A stretch of DNA of 64,000 bases from an uncultured Pelagibacteraceae bacterium. Its GTDB lineage: Bacteria > Pseudomonadota > Alphaproteobacteria > Pelagibacterales > Pelagibacteraceae. The position numbers and the translations under genes are program-made. Within the stretch, counting starts at the first letter, position 1. Each line of letters begins with the position of its first letter. This document shows, piece by piece, positions 10,156 through 22,920 of this stretch. The notes beneath the pieces are model-generated. The model saw nothing but the letters and a program-made list of their open reading frames with translations. It was not told the origin of the DNA and searched no databases. Where the stretch lies: the NCBI GenBank assembly GCA_902628965.1, contig CACOPB010000002.1, positions 1 to 64,000 of the forward strand, given 5' to 3'.

Positions 10156-11927
10156 AAGAATATAATATCATAGAACATGAGTACGATGTTGTTGTACTCG
10201 GAGCCGGGGGCTCTGGATTAAGAGCGGCTGTAGGGCTTAGTGAAGCTGGATTAAAAACAGCTTGTATTTCAAAAGTATTTCCAACTAGAAGTCATACGTC
10301 AGCCGCACAAGGTGGTATTTCAGCATCTCTTGGAAATATGGGTGAAGATGATTGGAGATGGCACATGTATGATACTGTAAAAGGTGCCGATTGGTTAGGT
10401 GACCAAGATAGTATTGAGTATTTGTGTAAAGAGGCACCAAAAGCTGTATTAGAATTAGAACAATATGGAGTTCCATTTAGCAGAACTGAAGAAGGAAAAA
10501 TATATCAAAGACCGTTCGGTGGTATGACAAAAAATTATGGTAATGGCATCGTTCAAAGAACTTGTGCAGCAGCAGATAGAACTGGTCATGCAATTTTGCA
10601 TACACTTTATGGTCAAGCCTTAAAACATAATACAGAATTTTTTATAGAATACTTCGCGTTAGATTTGCTAATGAAAAATGGTGAATGTAAAGGATTGATT
10701 GCTTGGAATTTAAATGATGGGACTATACACAGATTTAGAGCTCACACAGTAATTATTGCAACTGGTGGATATGGAAAAGTTTATTATTCAGCAACATCTG
10801 CACATACATGCACTGGTGATGGAAATGCAATGGTTTTAAGAGCAGGTCTGCCATTACAAGACATGGAATTTGTACAATTTCACCCTACGGGTATATATGG
10901 CCATGGTACTTTAATAACAGAAGGCGCACGAGGAGAAGGAGGATATCTTACAAACTCTAAAGGTGAGAGGTTTATGGAAAGGTATGCTCCAAATGCAAAA
11001 GATTTAGCATCTCGAGATGTTGTAAGCAGGTCTATGTCAATTGAAATTAATGAGGGAAGAGGAGTTGGAAAAGAACACGATCATGTCCATTTAAATTTAA
11101 ATCACCTAGATAAAGAAATTATTGAAAGCAGATTGCCAGGAATAACAGAGGCTGCAAGATTATTTGCAAATGTAGATATCACAAAAGAGCCAATTCCAGT
11201 CGTGCCAACAGTTCATTATAATATGGGAGGTATTCCTACAAATTATAAAGCAGAGGTCTTAACTGTTAATGGTTCAGAAAAAACTGTGCCTGGATTAATG
11301 GCTATTGGTGAAGCAGCATGTGTTTCTGTTCATGGTGCAAATAGACTTGGATCTAATTCATTAATTGATCTAGTAGTATTTGGAAGAGCAGCAGCAAAGA
11401 GAGCTGCTGAATTAATAAAACCAGGAACACCGCATGAAGAAATACCTGAAGCTGAAACTCAAAAATGTTTAGATAGGTTTGATAAATTAAGAAATGCTAA
11501 TGGAAATAATAGTACTGCAGAATTAAGACTTTCAATGCAAAAAACTATGCAATCAAAGTGTGCTGTATTTAGAACGGAAAAAAATTTGAAAGAGGGTGTT
11601 GAGGAGATTAGAAAAACTTATGATGGCATGGATTCTATATCTGTTAAAGATAGATCTTTGGTATTTAATACAGATTTAGTCGAAACGTTAGAATTTGATA
11701 ATTTAATAAGACAAGCAGTAACAACTGTAGATTCAGCATACCATAGAAAAGAAAGCAGAGGTGCACATGCACGGGACGACTATCCTAAAAGAGATGATGT
11801 GAAATATATGCAACATACATTAGCATGGTGTGATGGAAAAAACACAAAGATTAGTTATAGAGATGTACACAAGTCAACATTAACAAATGAAGTTCAATAT
11901 TTTCCACCTCAAGAGAGAGTATATTAA
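10152..11927 (+). CDS. sdhA: succinate dehydrogenase flavoprotein subunit
   Basis: Oxidises succinate to fumarate and passes electrons to the iron-sulfur subunit. The 591-residue length is standard. [13 protein letters not shown] (14-26) is the FAD dinucleotide fold, and His48 in [10 protein letters not shown] is the covalent FAD attachment site. [23 protein letters not shown] carries catalytic-site residues. The C-terminal [14 protein letters not shown] is also typical. It overlaps sdhD by four bases and sdhB by one, consistent with stoichiometric, coupled translation. Confidence 0.98.
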   Translation: MKEYNIIEHEYDVVVLGAGGSGLRAAVGLSEAGLKTACISKVFPTRSHTSAAQGGISASLGNMGEDDWRWHMYDTVKGADWLGDQDSIEYLCKEAPKAVLELEQYGVPFSRTEEGKIYQRPFGGMTKNYGNGIVQRTCAAADRTGHAILHTLYGQALKHNTEFFIEYFALDLLMKNGECKGLIAWNLNDGTIHRFRAHTVIIATGGYGKVYYSATSAHTCTGDGNAMVLRAGLPLQDMEFVQFHPTGIYGHGTLITEGARGEGGYLTNSKGERFMERYAPNAKDLASRDVVSRSMSIEINEGRGVGKEHDHVHLNLNHLDKEIIESRLPGITEAARLFANVDITKEPIPVVPTVHYNMGGIPTNYKAEVLTVNGSEKTVPGLMAIGEAACVSVHGANRLGSNSLIDLVVFGRAAAKRAAELIKPGTPHEEIPEAETQKCLDRFDKLRNANGNNSTAELRLSMQKTMQSKCAVFRTEKNLKEGVEEIRKTYDGMDSISVKDRSLVFNTDLVETLEFDNLIRQAVTTVDSAYHRKESRGAHARDDYPKRDDVKYMQHTLAWCDGKNTKISYRDVHKSTLTNEVQYFPPQERVY

Positions 11928-12706
11928 TGGTTCAAATTAGTTTGCCTAAGAATTCAGAAGTTAAAAAAGGCAAATACTTTGAAGATAAAACTGGTTCTAA
12001 AAATCTAAGAAAAATTAACGTATATAGATGGGATCCAACAACAGAGGAAAATCCAAGAATAGATACATATGAAGTTGATATGGACAATTGTCCATCTAAA
12101 GTGTTAGATATTTTAAATAAAATCAAAAACGAAATTGATCCTACTTTAGCTTATAGACGATCTTGCGCTCATGGAGTTTGCGGTTCTTGTGCTATGAATA
12201 TGGGAGGAAAAAATGGGCTCGCTTGTACAACATCTCATTCAGAAATTGAAGGTGACATTGATATTTATCCTTTACCGCATTTAAAGGTTAAAAAAGATTT
12301 AATAGGAGATCTAGATGGCCTATATAAACAATATCAGTCAATTGAACCTTGGTTAAAAAACAATTCAACAAAACAAACAAATGAAATTTATCAATCTAAA
12401 GATGATAGAGCAAAATTAGATGGTGCCTATGAATGTATTATGTGTGCATGTTGTTCTACATCATGCCCAAGTTATTGGTGGAATGGTGATAAATATTTGG
12501 GTCCAGCAGTTCTATTACAAGCTTATAGATGGATAATCGACAGTAGAGATGAAGATAGAAAACAGAGATTAAAAAAAGTTGCAGATGAATTAAAACTTTA
12601 CAGGTGCCATACTATTTTAAATTGTACAAGTGCATGCCCTAAAGGCTTAAATCCTGCAAAAGCGATTGCAGAAATAAAAAAAATGCTAGCAACTGCTAAT
12701 GTTTAA
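11927..12706 (+). CDS. sdhB: succinate dehydrogenase iron-sulfur subunit
   Basis: Carries the electron chain from FAD to ubiquinone (259 residues). Cysteine clusters are in order: [12 protein letters not shown] for 2Fe-2[13 protein letters not shown] for 4Fe-4S, and [14 protein letters not shown] for 3Fe-4S. Quinone-pocket residues in PSYWW and the His in YRCHT are conserved, so quinone reduction should be intact although the anchors lack heme ligands. Its start overlaps the sdhA stop by one base. A 39-base gap separates it from mmsA. Confidence 0.98.
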   Translation: MVQISLPKNSEVKKGKYFEDKTGSKNLRKINVYRWDPTTEENPRIDTYEVDMDNCPSKVLDILNKIKNEIDPTLAYRRSCAHGVCGSCAMNMGGKNGLACTTSHSEIEGDIDIYPLPHLKVKKDLIGDLDGLYKQYQSIEPWLKNNSTKQTNEIYQSKDDRAKLDGAYECIMCACCSTSCPSYWWNGDKYLGPAVLLQAYRWIIDSRDEDRKQRLKKVADELKLYRCHTILNCTSACPKGLNPAKAIAEIKKMLATANV

Positions 12707-12745
12707 ATAGACTAATTAAGAATTTTGCTTTAAAAAATCATATTC

Positions 12746-14239
12746 ATGAAATTAATTGAACACTTTGTAAATGGAAAAATAATTTCAGGTTCATCAAATA
12801 GGAATGGAAAAGTATTTAATCCAGCTACTGGAGAACAAGCTTCCGAAGTACGACTTGCAAGTAAGAGTGATTTGGATAGTACTGTTGAAATAGCAAAAAA
12901 AGCGTTTGAAACTTGGTCTCTAAAGCCTTCACTTCAAAGGGCGAGAATAATTTTTAAGTTTAAGGAGTTAGTTGAAAAAAATTCTGAAGAACTTACAAAA
13001 CTAATTGTTTCAGAACATGGAAAAGTTTATGAGGATGCAAAAGGTTCCTTAACAAGAGGACTAGAGGTTGTAGAATTTGCTTGTGGAATTCCACATTTGT
13101 TAAAAGGCGAGTATTCTGAAAATGTAGGTACAGATGTTGATAGTTATTCTATTAGACAGCCACTTGGTGTGGTTGCTGGAATTACTCCATTTAATTTTCC
13201 AGCAATGGTCCCAATGTGGATGTTTCCTATAGCCATAGCTTGTGGAAATACTTTTATTCTTAAACCTTCAGAAAAAGATCCATCTTGCCCTTTGAGATTA
13301 GCCGAATTACTTTCTGAAGCTGGTGTTCCAGACGGTGTGTTTAACGTTATAAATGGCGATAAAGAAGTTGTTGATGCAATTTTAGAAAATAAAGATATCA
13401 AAGCTGTTAGTTTTGTGGGTTCCACTCCCATTGCAAAATATATTTATGAAAATTCAGCTAAAAATGAAAAAAGAGTTCAAGCTTTAGGTGGGGCTAAAAA
13501 TCATTTAGTTGTAATGCCAGATTGCGATTTAGATAGTGCAGTTAATGGTTTAATGGGTGCAGCATACGGTTCAGCTGGTGAGAGATGTATGGCTCAATCA
13601 GTTGCTGTTGTAGTTGGAGATATTGGAGATGAGCTTGTATCAAGATTATCAAAAAAAGCTGAGGCTTTAAAAGTAGGTCCTGGAATGGACAAAACATCTG
13701 AGATGGGGCCTTTGGTTACCAAGGAACATTTGGAAAAAGTTACTAGTTATGTTGATTTAGGTGTAAAGGAAGGAGCAAAATTAGTAGTTGATGGAAGAGG
13801 TTTAAAACTTCAGGGTTACGAAAATGGTTTTTATATAGGTGGATGTTTATTTGATCATGTAAATAAAGAGATGAGAATTTATAAAGAGGAAATATTTGGT
13901 CCAGTATTATCAGTTGTTAGAGTAAAAACGTTTGAGGAAGCTGCAAAATTAATCAATGATCATGAGTATGGAAATGGGGTTAGTATTTATACAAGAGATG
14001 GTGATGCAGGTAGAACTTTTGCAAGTAAAATTCAAGTAGGTATGGTTGGAATTAATGTGCCTATTCCAGTACCAATGGCATTTCATAGCTTTGGTGGTTG
14101 GAAAAGATCTATATTTGGAGATAGTGGAATGCATGGCATGGAAGGAATAAAATTTTATACTAAACTAAAAACAGTAACATCTAGATGGCCTTCAGGTGTC
14201 CGATCAAATGCTGAATTTGTAATGCCAACAATGAAATAA
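12746..14239 (+). CDS. mmsA: CoA-acylating methylmalonate-semialdehyde dehydrogenase
   Basis: Aldehyde dehydrogenase superfamily member of 497 residues. Catalytic Cys281 is in GSAGERCMAQS. ALGGAKNHLVVMPD replaces the usual ALDH glutamate motif, a hallmark of the CoA-acylating MmsA group. The known reaction converts methylmalonate or malonate semialdehyde to propionyl- or acetyl-CoA in valine, inositol or beta-alanine breakdown. Malonate semialdehyde also arises when 3-carbon DMSP or acrylate products are degraded, so a link to the upstream DMSP genes is possible but not shown. It lies 9 bases before mdh. Confidence 0.93.
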   Translation: MKLIEHFVNGKIISGSSNRNGKVFNPATGEQASEVRLASKSDLDSTVEIAKKAFETWSLKPSLQRARIIFKFKELVEKNSEELTKLIVSEHGKVYEDAKGSLTRGLEVVEFACGIPHLLKGEYSENVGTDVDSYSIRQPLGVVAGITPFNFPAMVPMWMFPIAIACGNTFILKPSEKDPSCPLRLAELLSEAGVPDGVFNVINGDKEVVDAILENKDIKAVSFVGSTPIAKYIYENSAKNEKRVQALGGAKNHLVVMPDCDLDSAVNGLMGAAYGSAGERCMAQSVAVVVGDIGDELVSRLSKKAEALKVGPGMDKTSEMGPLVTKEHLEKVTSYVDLGVKEGAKLVVDGRGLKLQGYENGFYIGGCLFDHVNKEMRIYKEEIFGPVLSVVRVKTFEEAAKLINDHEYGNGVSIYTRDGDAGRTFASKIQVGMVGINVPIPVPMAFHSFGGWKRSIFGDSGMHGMEGIKFYTKLKTVTSRWPSGVRSNAEFVMPTMK

Positions 14240-14248
14240 AGGAAATCA

Positions 14249-15211
14249 ATGACAAAAATATCTTTAATTGGTGCAGGCCAAATTGGTGGAACTCTTGCAC
14301 ATTTAATAGGAACAAAAGAATTAGTAAATGAAGTGGTTTTATTTGATGTAGCTAGTGGTATTGCAAAAGGAAAAGCATTAGATATTGCACAATCTTCATC
14401 TGTAGATGGTTTCAATGTTAGGTTTTCAGGAACTGATAATTATGAGGATATAAAAGATTCAGATGTAGTTATAATTACAGCAGGTGTTCCAAGAAAACCT
14501 GGAATGAGTCGAGACGATCTTCTTGGAATTAATTTAAAAATTATCAAACAAGTTGCTGAGGGGGTAAAGAAAAATGCTCCTAACGCTTTTGTGATTTGTA
14601 TCACCAATCCTTTAGATGTTATGGTTATGGCATTTCAAAAATTTTCAGGTTTGCCATCAAATAAAGTTGTTGGTATGGCAGGTATTTTAGATAGTTCGAG
14701 ACTTAAATTATTTTTATCATTAGAACTAAATGTGCCAGTAAGAGAAATTGAGGCAATGGTTATGGGTGGTCATGGTGACACTATGGTTCCTATGCCAAGA
14801 TTTACAAAAATTTCAGGTAAACCATTGATGGATCTTGTAAAGGATGGAGAGATTTCTTTAGAAAGAGTTGAGGAAATTAATCAGAGAACAAGAGATGGTG
14901 GTGCGGAAATAGTTAAATATTTAGAAAAAGGATCAGCTTTTTATGCACCAGCAGCTTCAGGTGTTCAAATGGCAGAAGCATATTTGAATGATCAGAAAAA
15001 ACTATTACCCTGCGCTGTACAATTAAATGGAGAATACGGTGTGAAAAATGTTTATGCAGGTGTTCCTGTTGTCATTGGAAAAGATGGTGTAGAAAAAATT
15101 GAAGAGATTGATTTATATGAAGAAGAAAAAAAAGAATTTATGCATTCAATAGATGCTGTAAAAGCTTTATGGGAAGCTGCATCTAAAATAGATCCTGATT
15201 TATCTGCATAA
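14249..15211 (+). CDS. mdh: malate dehydrogenase
   Basis: NAD-dependent malate/oxaloacetate interconversion in the TCA cycle. It is the lactate-dehydrogenase-like type usual in alphaproteobacteria (320 residues). [12 protein letters not shown] is the NAD-binding loop, [10 protein letters not shown] follows, and GGHGDTMVP carries the catalytic His175. [11 protein letters not shown] is the substrate-specificity loop; its arginines favour malate over lactate. It has an AGGAAA ribosome-binding site and starts a compact TCA block, with sucC 2 bases downstream. Confidence 0.97.
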   Translation: MTKISLIGAGQIGGTLAHLIGTKELVNEVVLFDVASGIAKGKALDIAQSSSVDGFNVRFSGTDNYEDIKDSDVVIITAGVPRKPGMSRDDLLGINLKIIKQVAEGVKKNAPNAFVICITNPLDVMVMAFQKFSGLPSNKVVGMAGILDSSRLKLFLSLELNVPVREIEAMVMGGHGDTMVPMPRFTKISGKPLMDLVKDGEISLERVEEINQRTRDGGAEIVKYLEKGSAFYAPAASGVQMAEAYLNDQKKLLPCAVQLNGEYGVKNVYAGVPVVIGKDGVEKIEEIDLYEEEKKEFMHSIDAVKALWEAASKIDPDLSA

Positions 15212-15213
15212 TA

Positions 15214-16374
15214 ATGAACATTCACGAGCATCAAGCTAAACAAATATTAAAAAAATATGGAGCTGTAGTTCCTGAAGGAGTATTTGCGCATAATGTTGAT
15301 GAACTTATTGAAAAAGCAAAAGCACTCAAAACTGAAAAATATGTACTTAAAGCACAAATCCATGCTGGAGGTAGAGGAAAAGCTGGAGGTGTAAAAATTT
15401 TAAACTCTATTGATGAGCTAGCAGTAGCAGCTAAAGAATTACTAGGAAAAACACTAGTTACTCATCAAACTGGCCCTGATGGTAGAGAGGTAAAAAGATT
15501 ATACGTAGAAGAGTCATCAAATATAGATAAAGAATTTTATCTTTCGTGTCTGGTTGATAGGGCAAGTTCTAAAATTGCATTTATATCAAGTGACCAAGGA
15601 GGGATAGATATTGAAGAAGTTGCAAGCAGTTCACCTGAAAAAATTATAACTACAAAAGTTGATATGGGTGATGAAATTTCAGAGTCAGATTGTGAAAAAA
15701 TAATTAATATATTTAATTTAAATGAAGATGTAAAAAAACAAGCAATAACATTAATTAAATCAATATATAAAATGTTTGTGGGTACTGATGCAAACATGGT
15801 TGAAGTAAATCCATTAATTTTGACAAAAGAGGAAAAAATTGTTTGTTTAGATGCAAAAGTTAATTTCGACTCTAACGCTTTATTCAGGCATCCAGAAATT
15901 ATTGAATTAAGAGATTTAAATGAGGAAAATCCTACAGAGATAGAAGCTAGTAAGCATGATCTTGCATATATCAAGTTAGATGGAAGTATTGGCTGTATGG
16001 TGAATGGGGCAGGATTAGCGATGGCAACAATGGACATAATTAAATTGTATGGTAAAGAGCCAGCAAATTTTTTAGATGTGGGCGGTGGCGCATCCAAAGA
16101 AAAAGTATCTGCTGCATTAAAGATAATTCTCTCAGATAAAAATGTTAAAGGTATTTTAATTAATATTTTTGGAGGAATAATGAGATGCGATGTCCTTGCC
16201 CAAGGAGTAGTTGATGCAGCTAAAGAAATTAATATTAGTGTACCTTTAGTTGTAAGATTAGCAGGCACAAATTTCAAAGAAGGAAAAAAAATTCTTGATA
16301 ATTCTGGATTAAAATTAATTTCTGCAGAAAATTTAGATGATGCTGCTAAGAAAATTGTTGAGGCGATAAAATAA
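15214..16374 (+). CDS. sucC: succinyl-CoA synthetase beta subunit
   Basis: ATP-grasp subunit that makes ATP or GTP from succinyl-CoA with SucD. The 386-residue length is standard. [16 protein letters not shown] opens the protein as in nearly all Suc[15 protein letters not shown] is the nucleotide-binding loop, EVNPL holds the metal site, and [15 protein letters not shown] lies in the C-terminal CoA-ligase domain. The sucD start follows after one base. A long open frame on the opposite strand here is only a shadow. Confidence 0.98.
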   Translation: MNIHEHQAKQILKKYGAVVPEGVFAHNVDELIEKAKALKTEKYVLKAQIHAGGRGKAGGVKILNSIDELAVAAKELLGKTLVTHQTGPDGREVKRLYVEESSNIDKEFYLSCLVDRASSKIAFISSDQGGIDIEEVASSSPEKIITTKVDMGDEISESDCEKIINIFNLNEDVKKQAITLIKSIYKMFVGTDANMVEVNPLILTKEEKIVCLDAKVNFDSNALFRHPEIIELRDLNEENPTEIEASKHDLAYIKLDGSIGCMVNGAGLAMATMDIIKLYGKEPANFLDVGGGASKEKVSAALKIILSDKNVKGILINIFGGIMRCDVLAQGVVDAAKEINISVPLVVRLAGTNFKEGKKILDNSGLKLISAENLDDAAKKIVEAIK

Positions 16375-16375
16375 A

Positions 16376-17251
16376 ATGTCGGTTTTGGTAAATAAAAATA
16401 CTAAAGTAATTTGTCAGGGATTTACTGGCTCACACGGAACATTTCATTCAGACCAAGCTATAAAATATGGAACCAATCTTGTTGGTGGAGTTACTCCAAA
16501 GAAAGGTGGACAAAAACATTTAGACAGACCAGTTTTTAATAGCGTTTTAGAGGCAAAAGATGAAGTAGGAGCAGATGCAACTATGATTTATGTACCTGCT
16601 AAATTTGCTGCAGCAGCAATCATTGAAGCTATTGATGCATCAGTTGAACTTATTGTTTGTATAACAGAGGGAATTCCAATTCAGGATATGCTAAAAGTCA
16701 GACAAAAATTAAGTGGATCAAGTAGCAGATTAATTGGACCTAATTGTCCAGGAATAATTACACCAAATGAATGTAAAATTGGTATCATGCCAGGTAGTAT
16801 TCACAAAAGAGGAAGTGTTGGAATTGTATCGAGGTCAGGAACATTGACATATGAAGCAGTAGCCCAAACAACTGAAAATGGACTTGGTCAATCAACTTGT
16901 ATTGGTATAGGTGGTGATCCTATTAATGGAACAAATTTTATAGATTGTTTAGAATTATTTTTAAATGATGATGAAACAGAATCTATTTTAATGATAGGTG
17001 AAATTGGAGGAACAGCCGAAGAAGAAGCGGCTAACTTTATAAAAAATCATAAGATTAAAAAACCAATAGTTGGATTTATAGCTGGAATTACAGCTCCTCC
17101 AGGAAGGAGAATGGGGCATGCTGGCGCCATTATATCAGGTGGCAAGGGTGGAGCTGTAGATAAAATAAAAAAAATGGAAGAATGTGGTATTACAGTTGCT
17201 AAATCACCATCAATTATTGGAAAAACTTTATTTAATAAACTGTCTAATTGA
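16376..17251 (+). CDS. sucD: succinyl-CoA synthetase alpha subunit
   Basis: CoA-binding and phospho-histidine subunit (291 residues). [20 protein letters not shown] is the CoA-binding Rossmann loop, [21 protein letters not shown] is the family signature, and the phosphorylated His248 lies in [15 protein letters not shown]. It pairs with SucC immediately upstream. A 35-base gap containing GAGGG precedes sucA. Confidence 0.98.
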   Translation: MSVLVNKNTKVICQGFTGSHGTFHSDQAIKYGTNLVGGVTPKKGGQKHLDRPVFNSVLEAKDEVGADATMIYVPAKFAAAAIIEAIDASVELIVCITEGIPIQDMLKVRQKLSGSSSRLIGPNCPGIITPNECKIGIMPGSIHKRGSVGIVSRSGTLTYEAVAQTTENGLGQSTCIGIGGDPINGTNFIDCLELFLNDDETESILMIGEIGGTAEEEAANFIKNHKIKKPIVGFIAGITAPPGRRMGHAGAIISGGKGGAVDKIKKMEECGITVAKSPSIIGKTLFNKLSN

Positions 17252-17286
17252 AAAAAAATATTAGAGGGATATATTAAATAAATAAG

Positions 17287-20205
17287 ATGTCTTCATCAAA
17301 AAATCTTGATTTCGAAAAAACTTCATTTTTAAACAAATCTAATAGTGCGTTTATAGAAGAAATGTATTTAAAGTTTATTAATAAAGATGCTGATCTTCCA
17401 GAAAGTTGGGCAAATTATTTTGAGGGAATTGGTGAAGAATTAAATGTTATAGCAAAAGAAATTAATGGTCCATCATGGGGACCTACTAAAAAAAAGATTA
17501 ATATTGATGAATTACAAAAAAAAATAGAAGAACAAGATAAAAATGATTTTGATAATGTTAAATTAGACACTTCAGAAAAATTTAATTTTCAATTACTTGC
17601 TGATTCAAATAAAGATTCTATCAGTGCTGTAGCATTAATTAGAGCATATAGACTAAGAGGACATTTATTAGCTGATCTTGATCCTCTAGAAATGAGAGAG
17701 TCAGAATATTTAGATGAGCTCCATCCAGATTTTTACGGTTTTAAAAAAGAAAATTACGATAAGAAAATTTTTCTAAATGGGGTAATCAATCTTAAATATG
17801 CAAATATAAGAGAAATACTTAAGTTTATGAAAAAGACCTATTGTGGAAAAATAGGTTATGAGTTCATGCATATTTCAAACCCAGTTGAGAGAAAGTGGTT
17901 TAGAGACAGAATAGAGCAAGATAAAAATGCACTTCAATTTACAAAAAATGGTAAAGAGGCAATTTTAAATAAGTTAGTACAGGCAGAAGGATTTGAAAAA
18001 TTTTTAGCTAAAAAGTATGTGGGAACAAAAAGGTTTGGTTTAGATGGTGGTGAAAGTTTAATTCCTGCTCTTGAACAAATAATAAAAATCGGTGGCCAAA
18101 ATAATATAAAAGAAGTTAAAATAGGTATGTCTCATAGAGGCAGACTTAACGTTTTGGCAAATGTTTTACAAAAATCTTACAAAAAAATTTTTAATGAGTT
18201 TGCCGGTGAGTTTAGTACCGATTCTGAAGATAGCGCTGGAGATGTAAAATATCATCTTGGAGCGTCGTCTGATAGAAAATTTGATGGAAATTTAGTACAT
18301 GTCAGTTTAACAGATAATCCTTCTCATTTAGAAGCTGTTAACCCAGTTGTTTTAGGACAAACAAGAGCCAAACAATTTTTCCACAAAGATAAAGAGAGAA
18401 ATAAAGTTATACCTATTCTCATTCATGGGGATGCAGCCTTTGCTGGTCAAGGAGTTGTAGCAGAATGTTTTGCAATGTCTGGATTACCAGGGCACAACAC
18501 TGGAGGAACAATTCATATTATTGTTAATAATCAGATAGGATTTACCACTAGCCCAAGATTTGCCAGATCTTCACCTTATCCATCTGATGTTGCAAAAATG
18601 GTAGAGGCACCAATTCTTCATGTAAATGGAGATGATCCGGAAGCAGTTGTTTATGCAACTAGAATAGCAACAGAATTTCGATTAAAATTTAATAGAGACG
18701 TTGTAGTAGATTTAATTTGTTATAGAAGATTTGGACACAATGAGGGAGATGAGCCTTCATTTACTCAACCTTTAATGTATAAAAAAATTAGATCTCATCC
18801 CAGTGTTTACAAAATTTATGGAAATAAATTAGTAAACGAAAAATCTATTACTGAAGAATTATTAAATCAAAATGTTAAATCGTTTAAAGATTTACTTGAT
18901 GAACAATATAAAAGTGCAAAAGATTATAAACCTAAAATAGAATGGTTTGAGGGAACATGGTCAAGATATAAACCTGAAAGAGGTAAAGATAAAAGGGGCA
19001 TAACAGGTTATGATGAAAATAAATTAAAAATAATTTCAGATAAAATAAATGGCATTCCTGAGGAAAAAAATATACATAAAACTATCTCAAAAATATTTAA
19101 TGCCAGAAAAGAAAGTATCGAAAAAGGTACTAGAATCGATTGGTCTTCAGCAGAATCTTTAGCGTTTGGATCTTTGCTGGAAGAGGGATATCCGGTTAGA
19201 CTTGTAGGACAAGACTCTGGAAGAGGAACATTTAGTCAACGACATTCTGTTTTAAGAAATCAAATAGATAATTCTAGGTACATTCCTCTCAATAATATTT
19301 CTAAAAATCAAAAGCAATTTGAGGTAGTTGACAGTTTTTTATCTGAACTTGCGGTTTTAGGTTTTGAATATGGTTATAGTTTAGTAGAGCCGAATACCCT
19401 TACTCTCTGGGAAGCGCAATTTGGTGACTTTGCAAATGGTGCTCAGGTTGTAATTGATCAATTTATTGCATCTGGTGAGAGAAAATGGAATAGAGCATCA
19501 GGTATAGTAATGTTGTTACCCCACGGATATGAAGGACAAGGACCAGAACATTCTTCAGCTAGATTAGAAAGATTTTTACAACTATGCTCAAACGATAATA
19601 TGCAAGTAATGAACTGCACAACACCAGCAAATTATTTTCATGCTTTAAGAAGACAAATGCATAGGAGTTTCAGAAAGCCATTAATCATAATGACACCAAA
19701 ATCATTATTAAGAAATAAATATTGTGTTTCAAATTTAGAAGATTTTAACAAAAAAAATACTTTCCATAGAGTATTGTGGGATCACGCTATTGATCATAAG
19801 TCTAAAGGATTTATTAAACTTAAAGAAAGTTCAAAGATTAAAAAAGTAATTCTTTGTTCAGGAAAGGTATATTTTGATTTATTAGATGCCAGAGAAAAAC
19901 TTAAAAGAGATGATGTAGTGATGTATAGAATTGAACAATTGTATCCATTTCCAGTTAAAGCTTTGATTAAAGAGTTAAGACCATATGCTAAAAATGCTAA
20001 ATTCTTTTGGTGCCAAGAAGAACCAAAAAATATGGGTGCTTGGTTTTCAGTTAGAGATTATATCCAATGGACATTAGACACTTTAAAGGCTAATAATAAT
20101 AAAATTTCTTATATAGGAAGAAGCCCAGACGCAACTCCTGCAACAGGATATGCCAAAAGGCATAATTCTCAACAACAAGAAATAATTAATAAGGTATTTG
20201 ATTAA
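17287..20205 (+). CDS. sucA: 2-oxoglutarate dehydrogenase E1 component
   Basis: Thiamine-diphosphate-dependent decarboxylase of the 2-oxoglutarate dehydrogenase complex (972 residues). Seen in order: an N-terminal E2-binding segment ([16 protein letters not shown]), [15 protein letters not shown] (about 280-295), the ThDP/Mg segment [16 protein letters not shown] and [11 protein letters not shown], the transketolase-like [13 protein letters not shown], and [20 protein letters not shown]. sucB follows after five bases. Length and motif order match alphaproteobacterial SucA. Confidence 0.98.
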   Translation: MSSSKNLDFEKTSFLNKSNSAFIEEMYLKFINKDADLPESWANYFEGIGEELNVIAKEINGPSWGPTKKKINIDELQKKIEEQDKNDFDNVKLDTSEKFNFQLLADSNKDSISAVALIRAYRLRGHLLADLDPLEMRESEYLDELHPDFYGFKKENYDKKIFLNGVINLKYANIREILKFMKKTYCGKIGYEFMHISNPVERKWFRDRIEQDKNALQFTKNGKEAILNKLVQAEGFEKFLAKKYVGTKRFGLDGGESLIPALEQIIKIGGQNNIKEVKIGMSHRGRLNVLANVLQKSYKKIFNEFAGEFSTDSEDSAGDVKYHLGASSDRKFDGNLVHVSLTDNPSHLEAVNPVVLGQTRAKQFFHKDKERNKVIPILIHGDAAFAGQGVVAECFAMSGLPGHNTGGTIHIIVNNQIGFTTSPRFARSSPYPSDVAKMVEAPILHVNGDDPEAVVYATRIATEFRLKFNRDVVVDLICYRRFGHNEGDEPSFTQPLMYKKIRSHPSVYKIYGNKLVNEKSITEELLNQNVKSFKDLLDEQYKSAKDYKPKIEWFEGTWSRYKPERGKDKRGITGYDENKLKIISDKINGIPEEKNIHKTISKIFNARKESIEKGTRIDWSSAESLAFGSLLEEGYPVRLVGQDSGRGTFSQRHSVLRNQIDNSRYIPLNNISKNQKQFEVVDSFLSELAVLGFEYGYSLVEPNTLTLWEAQFGDFANGAQVVIDQFIASGERKWNRASGIVMLLPHGYEGQGPEHSSARLERFLQLCSNDNMQVMNCTTPANYFHALRRQMHRSFRKPLIIMTPKSLLRNKYCVSNLEDFNKKNTFHRVLWDHAIDHKSKGFIKLKESSKIKKVILCSGKVYFDLLDAREKLKRDDVVMYRIEQLYPFPVKALIKELRPYAKNAKFFWCQEEPKNMGAWFSVRDYIQWTLDTLKANNNKISYIGRSPDATPATGYAKRHNSQQQEIINKVFD

Positions 20206-20210
20206 TTTTA

Positions 20211-21497
20211 ATGAGTGAAAAAATAGTAGTCCCAGTTCTTGGTGAAAGTATAACAGAAGCGACTGTTGCAAAATGGTTAAAAAACACCGGTGATACAGTT
20301 AAAGTAGATGAACCAATTGTAGAACTTGAGACAGACAAAGTAAACTTAGAAGTGCCATCTCCAATTTCTGGCGTGTTAACAGAAATAAATTCACAAGATG
20401 GATCAGTTGTTGAAGTAGGAGCATTATTAGGTTCTGTATCAGCAGATGGTGGAGCAGTTAAATCTACACCAATAAAGAAAGAAGAGGTAAAGAAAGAGCA
20501 AATTGTTCCTAAAGAGAGCAATGTAATAAAATTAGATGCAAATAAAAAAGAACCAAAAGTATTTGAAGAAACACCCAAAGAGAAACCTCTAGTTTTAACT
20601 GAGGAAGTTAAATCAGATGTTGCTCTAAAAAGAGATGTTAATCCAACATTGTCTCCAGCAGTGAGAAAAATAGTAACTGAAAATAATATCGATATTAATT
20701 CAATTCAAGGTTCAGGAAAAGATGGGAGAGTTTTAAAAGGAGATTTAATAAGTTTGATGGGTGCAAATCCAAAACCGTCTGAAAGAAAAATTCAATATGG
20801 TGAAGAAGAACGAATTAAGATGACTAGGTTGAGACAAACTATTGCAAAAAGATTAAAGCAAGCTCAAGAAAATGCCGCTCTTTTAACAACATTTAACGAG
20901 GTTGATATGAGTAGCGTAATGGAAATGAGGAAGGAAAATCAAGAGGATTTCAAATCTCGTTATGGGATAAAATTAGGATTTATGTCTTTCTTTGTAAAAG
21001 CATGTGTAGTTGCTTTAAAAAATTTCCCTGCAGTGAATGCTGAAATTGACGGAGATGAGATTATCTATAAAAACTATTACAATATTAGTTTTGCTGTTGG
21101 AACAGAAAAAGGCTTGGTTGTTCCAGTTTTAAGAAATGCAGACGAATTATCATTTGCTGAAATTGAAAAAAATATTAAAGAAATTTCAGAAAAAGCGCGA
21201 GATGGAAAGCTAACGATTGAAGATCTTCAGGGAGGAACATTTACAATAAGTAATGGAGGCGTGTATGGGTCTATGCTTTCAACCCCAATACTAAATTTGC
21301 CTCAATCTGGAGTGTTGGGCATGCATAATATAGTTGAAAGACCTGTTGTTGTAGACGGTGAAATAAAAATAAGACCAATTATGTATTTAGCATTATCATA
21401 TGATCACAGAATTATTGATGGAAAAGAATCTGTATCTTTCCTTAAAATGATTAAAGAAAACTTAGAAGACCCTAGAAGGTTGTTTTTAGATATTTAA
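20211..21497 (+). CDS. sucB: dihydrolipoyl succinyltransferase (2-oxoglutarate dehydrogenase E2)
   Basis: Core acyltransferase (428 residues). The N-terminal lipoyl domain carries the lipoyl-lysine K43 in [10 protein letters not shown] charged linker (about 85-140) leads to the peripheral subunit-binding domain ([13 protein letters not shown] to about 180). The catalytic domain ends with [12 protein letters not shown], including His399 and Asp403. Only one lipoyl domain is present, as expected for SucB rather than pyruvate dehydrogenase E2. The lpd start follows the stop with no gap. Confidence 0.97.
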   Translation: MSEKIVVPVLGESITEATVAKWLKNTGDTVKVDEPIVELETDKVNLEVPSPISGVLTEINSQDGSVVEVGALLGSVSADGGAVKSTPIKKEEVKKEQIVPKESNVIKLDANKKEPKVFEETPKEKPLVLTEEVKSDVALKRDVNPTLSPAVRKIVTENNIDINSIQGSGKDGRVLKGDLISLMGANPKPSERKIQYGEEERIKMTRLRQTIAKRLKQAQENAALLTTFNEVDMSSVMEMRKENQEDFKSRYGIKLGFMSFFVKACVVALKNFPAVNAEIDGDEIIYKNYYNISFAVGTEKGLVVPVLRNADELSFAEIEKNIKEISEKARDGKLTIEDLQGGTFTISNGGVYGSMLSTPILNLPQSGVLGMHNIVERPVVVDGEIKIRPIMYLALSYDHRIIDGKESVSFLKMIKENLEDPRRLFLDI

Positions 21498-22898
21498 ATG
21501 TCAGAAAAATTTCAAGCTGTAGTTATAGGAGGTGGACCGGGTGGTTATGTTTGTGCAATCAGACTTGCTCAATTAGGGTTAAAAACTGCATGTATAGAGT
21601 CTAGAGGGTCTTTAGGAGGTACTTGTTTAAATGTTGGCTGCATCCCATCAAAAAGCTTACTTAATCTGTCTGAAGAATTTCACAAAGTAAAAAGCTTAGC
21701 AAACAAAGGTATTGAAGTTGGTGATGTAAAATTAAATTTAGAAAAAATGATGAAAAGCAAAGATAAAGCTGTAACTGTTCTTACAAAAGGTGTTGAATTT
21801 CTTTTGAAAAAAAACAAGGTTACTTACTTTAAAGGACACGGAAGTTTTAAATCTAAAAATGAAATTTTAATAAAGGATGATAAAAATAAAGAAACTATCA
21901 TCCAAACAGAAAAAACAGTTATTGCAACAGGATCAGTTCCAGTCTCGTTACCAGGAATAGATATAGATGAGAAAACAATTGTTTCATCAACAGGTGCTTT
22001 AAAGTTAGAAAAGGTACCTAAGAAAATGGTTGTAGTAGGAGGAGGCTATATAGGATTAGAGATGGGATCTGTATGGTCAAGACTTGGAGCAGAGGTGCAT
22101 GTTGTTGAATTTTTAGATCATATTACACCTGGAATGGATAAAGAAATCTCATCAGAATTTATGAAAATTTTAAAAAAACAGGGAATGAAATTTAATATGC
22201 AAAATAAAGTTGAAACAATTAAAAAAAATGCAGCAGGTGCAGTGGTATCAACTGTGGATAAAGATGGTAATAAAAATAATTTTGATTGTGATGTTGTTCT
22301 AATCTCTGTTGGCAGAAAACCTAATACAGATGGTTTAAATTTAGAGTCTGTAGGAGTAGATCTTGATGAAAGAAATAGAATTAAAACTGATAAAATTTTT
22401 AAGACTACCGTTGAAAATATTTATGCAATAGGTGATGTAATTGTTGGTCCAATGCTTGCACATAAAGCGGAGGACGAAGGTATAGCAGTTGCAGAAAACA
22501 TAGTTGGTCAATCTGGACATGTAAATTACGATACAATCCCAGGAGTAATTTATACAACACCGGAAGTAGCATCAATCGGTAACACTGAGGAGCAGTTAAA
22601 AGAATTAAATAAAAAATATAAAGTAGGAAAATTTTCTTTTATGGCTAATTCAAGAGCTAAGGCCATAGATGATGCAGAAGGTTTTGTTAAAATTTTAGCT
22701 GATGAGCAAACAGATAAAGTATTAGGTGCACATATAATTGGACCTCATGCAGGAGAATTAATTGCAGAGATCGGTGTTGCAATGGAATTTGGTGCAAGTG
22801 CAGAAGATATCGCCCGAACTTGTCATGCTCATCCAACGTTTTCTGAAGCAGTTAAAGAAGCCGCTTTATCAGTAGATAAAAGAGCAATACACTCTTAA
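21498..22898 (+). CDS. lpd: dihydrolipoamide dehydrogenase
   Basis: FAD flavoenzyme that reoxidises dihydrolipoyl groups (E3, 466 residues). [20 protein letters not shown] binds FAD. The redox disulfide is Cys43/Cys48 in [29 protein letters not shown] is the NAD-binding loop, and His445/Glu450 in [11 protein letters not shown] form the active-site dyad at the dimer interface. Its location directly after sucB suggests service to the 2-oxoglutarate complex, though E3 is often shared with other complexes. Confidence 0.97.
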   Translation: MSEKFQAVVIGGGPGGYVCAIRLAQLGLKTACIESRGSLGGTCLNVGCIPSKSLLNLSEEFHKVKSLANKGIEVGDVKLNLEKMMKSKDKAVTVLTKGVEFLLKKNKVTYFKGHGSFKSKNEILIKDDKNKETIIQTEKTVIATGSVPVSLPGIDIDEKTIVSSTGALKLEKVPKKMVVVGGGYIGLEMGSVWSRLGAEVHVVEFLDHITPGMDKEISSEFMKILKKQGMKFNMQNKVETIKKNAAGAVVSTVDKDGNKNNFDCDVVLISVGRKPNTDGLNLESVGVDLDERNRIKTDKIFKTTVENIYAIGDVIVGPMLAHKAEDEGIAVAENIVGQSGHVNYDTIPGVIYTTPEVASIGNTEEQLKELNKKYKVGKFSFMANSRAKAIDDAEGFVKILADEQTDKVLGAHIIGPHAGELIAEIGVAMEFGASAEDIARTCHAHPTFSEAVKEAALSVDKRAIHS

Positions 22899-22920
22899 TT
22901 TTTTTTCATATTATAAAAAT

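Noticed and set aside
12707..12745. Promoter or leader element before mmsA
   Set aside because: A 39-base gap with no recognisable -35/-10 pair or structure; probably read through from sdh.
15537..16277. A 246-codon open frame on the minus strand inside sucC
   Set aside because: It lies wholly antisense to a well-conserved sucC, has no recognisable domain and no ribosome-binding site, and its length is explained by codon bias of the sense gene.
20186..20578. A 130-codon minus-strand frame over the sucA-sucB junction
   Set aside because: Antisense to the sucB lipoyl domain, with low-complexity Ser/Thr/Pro composition and no homology that I recognise.
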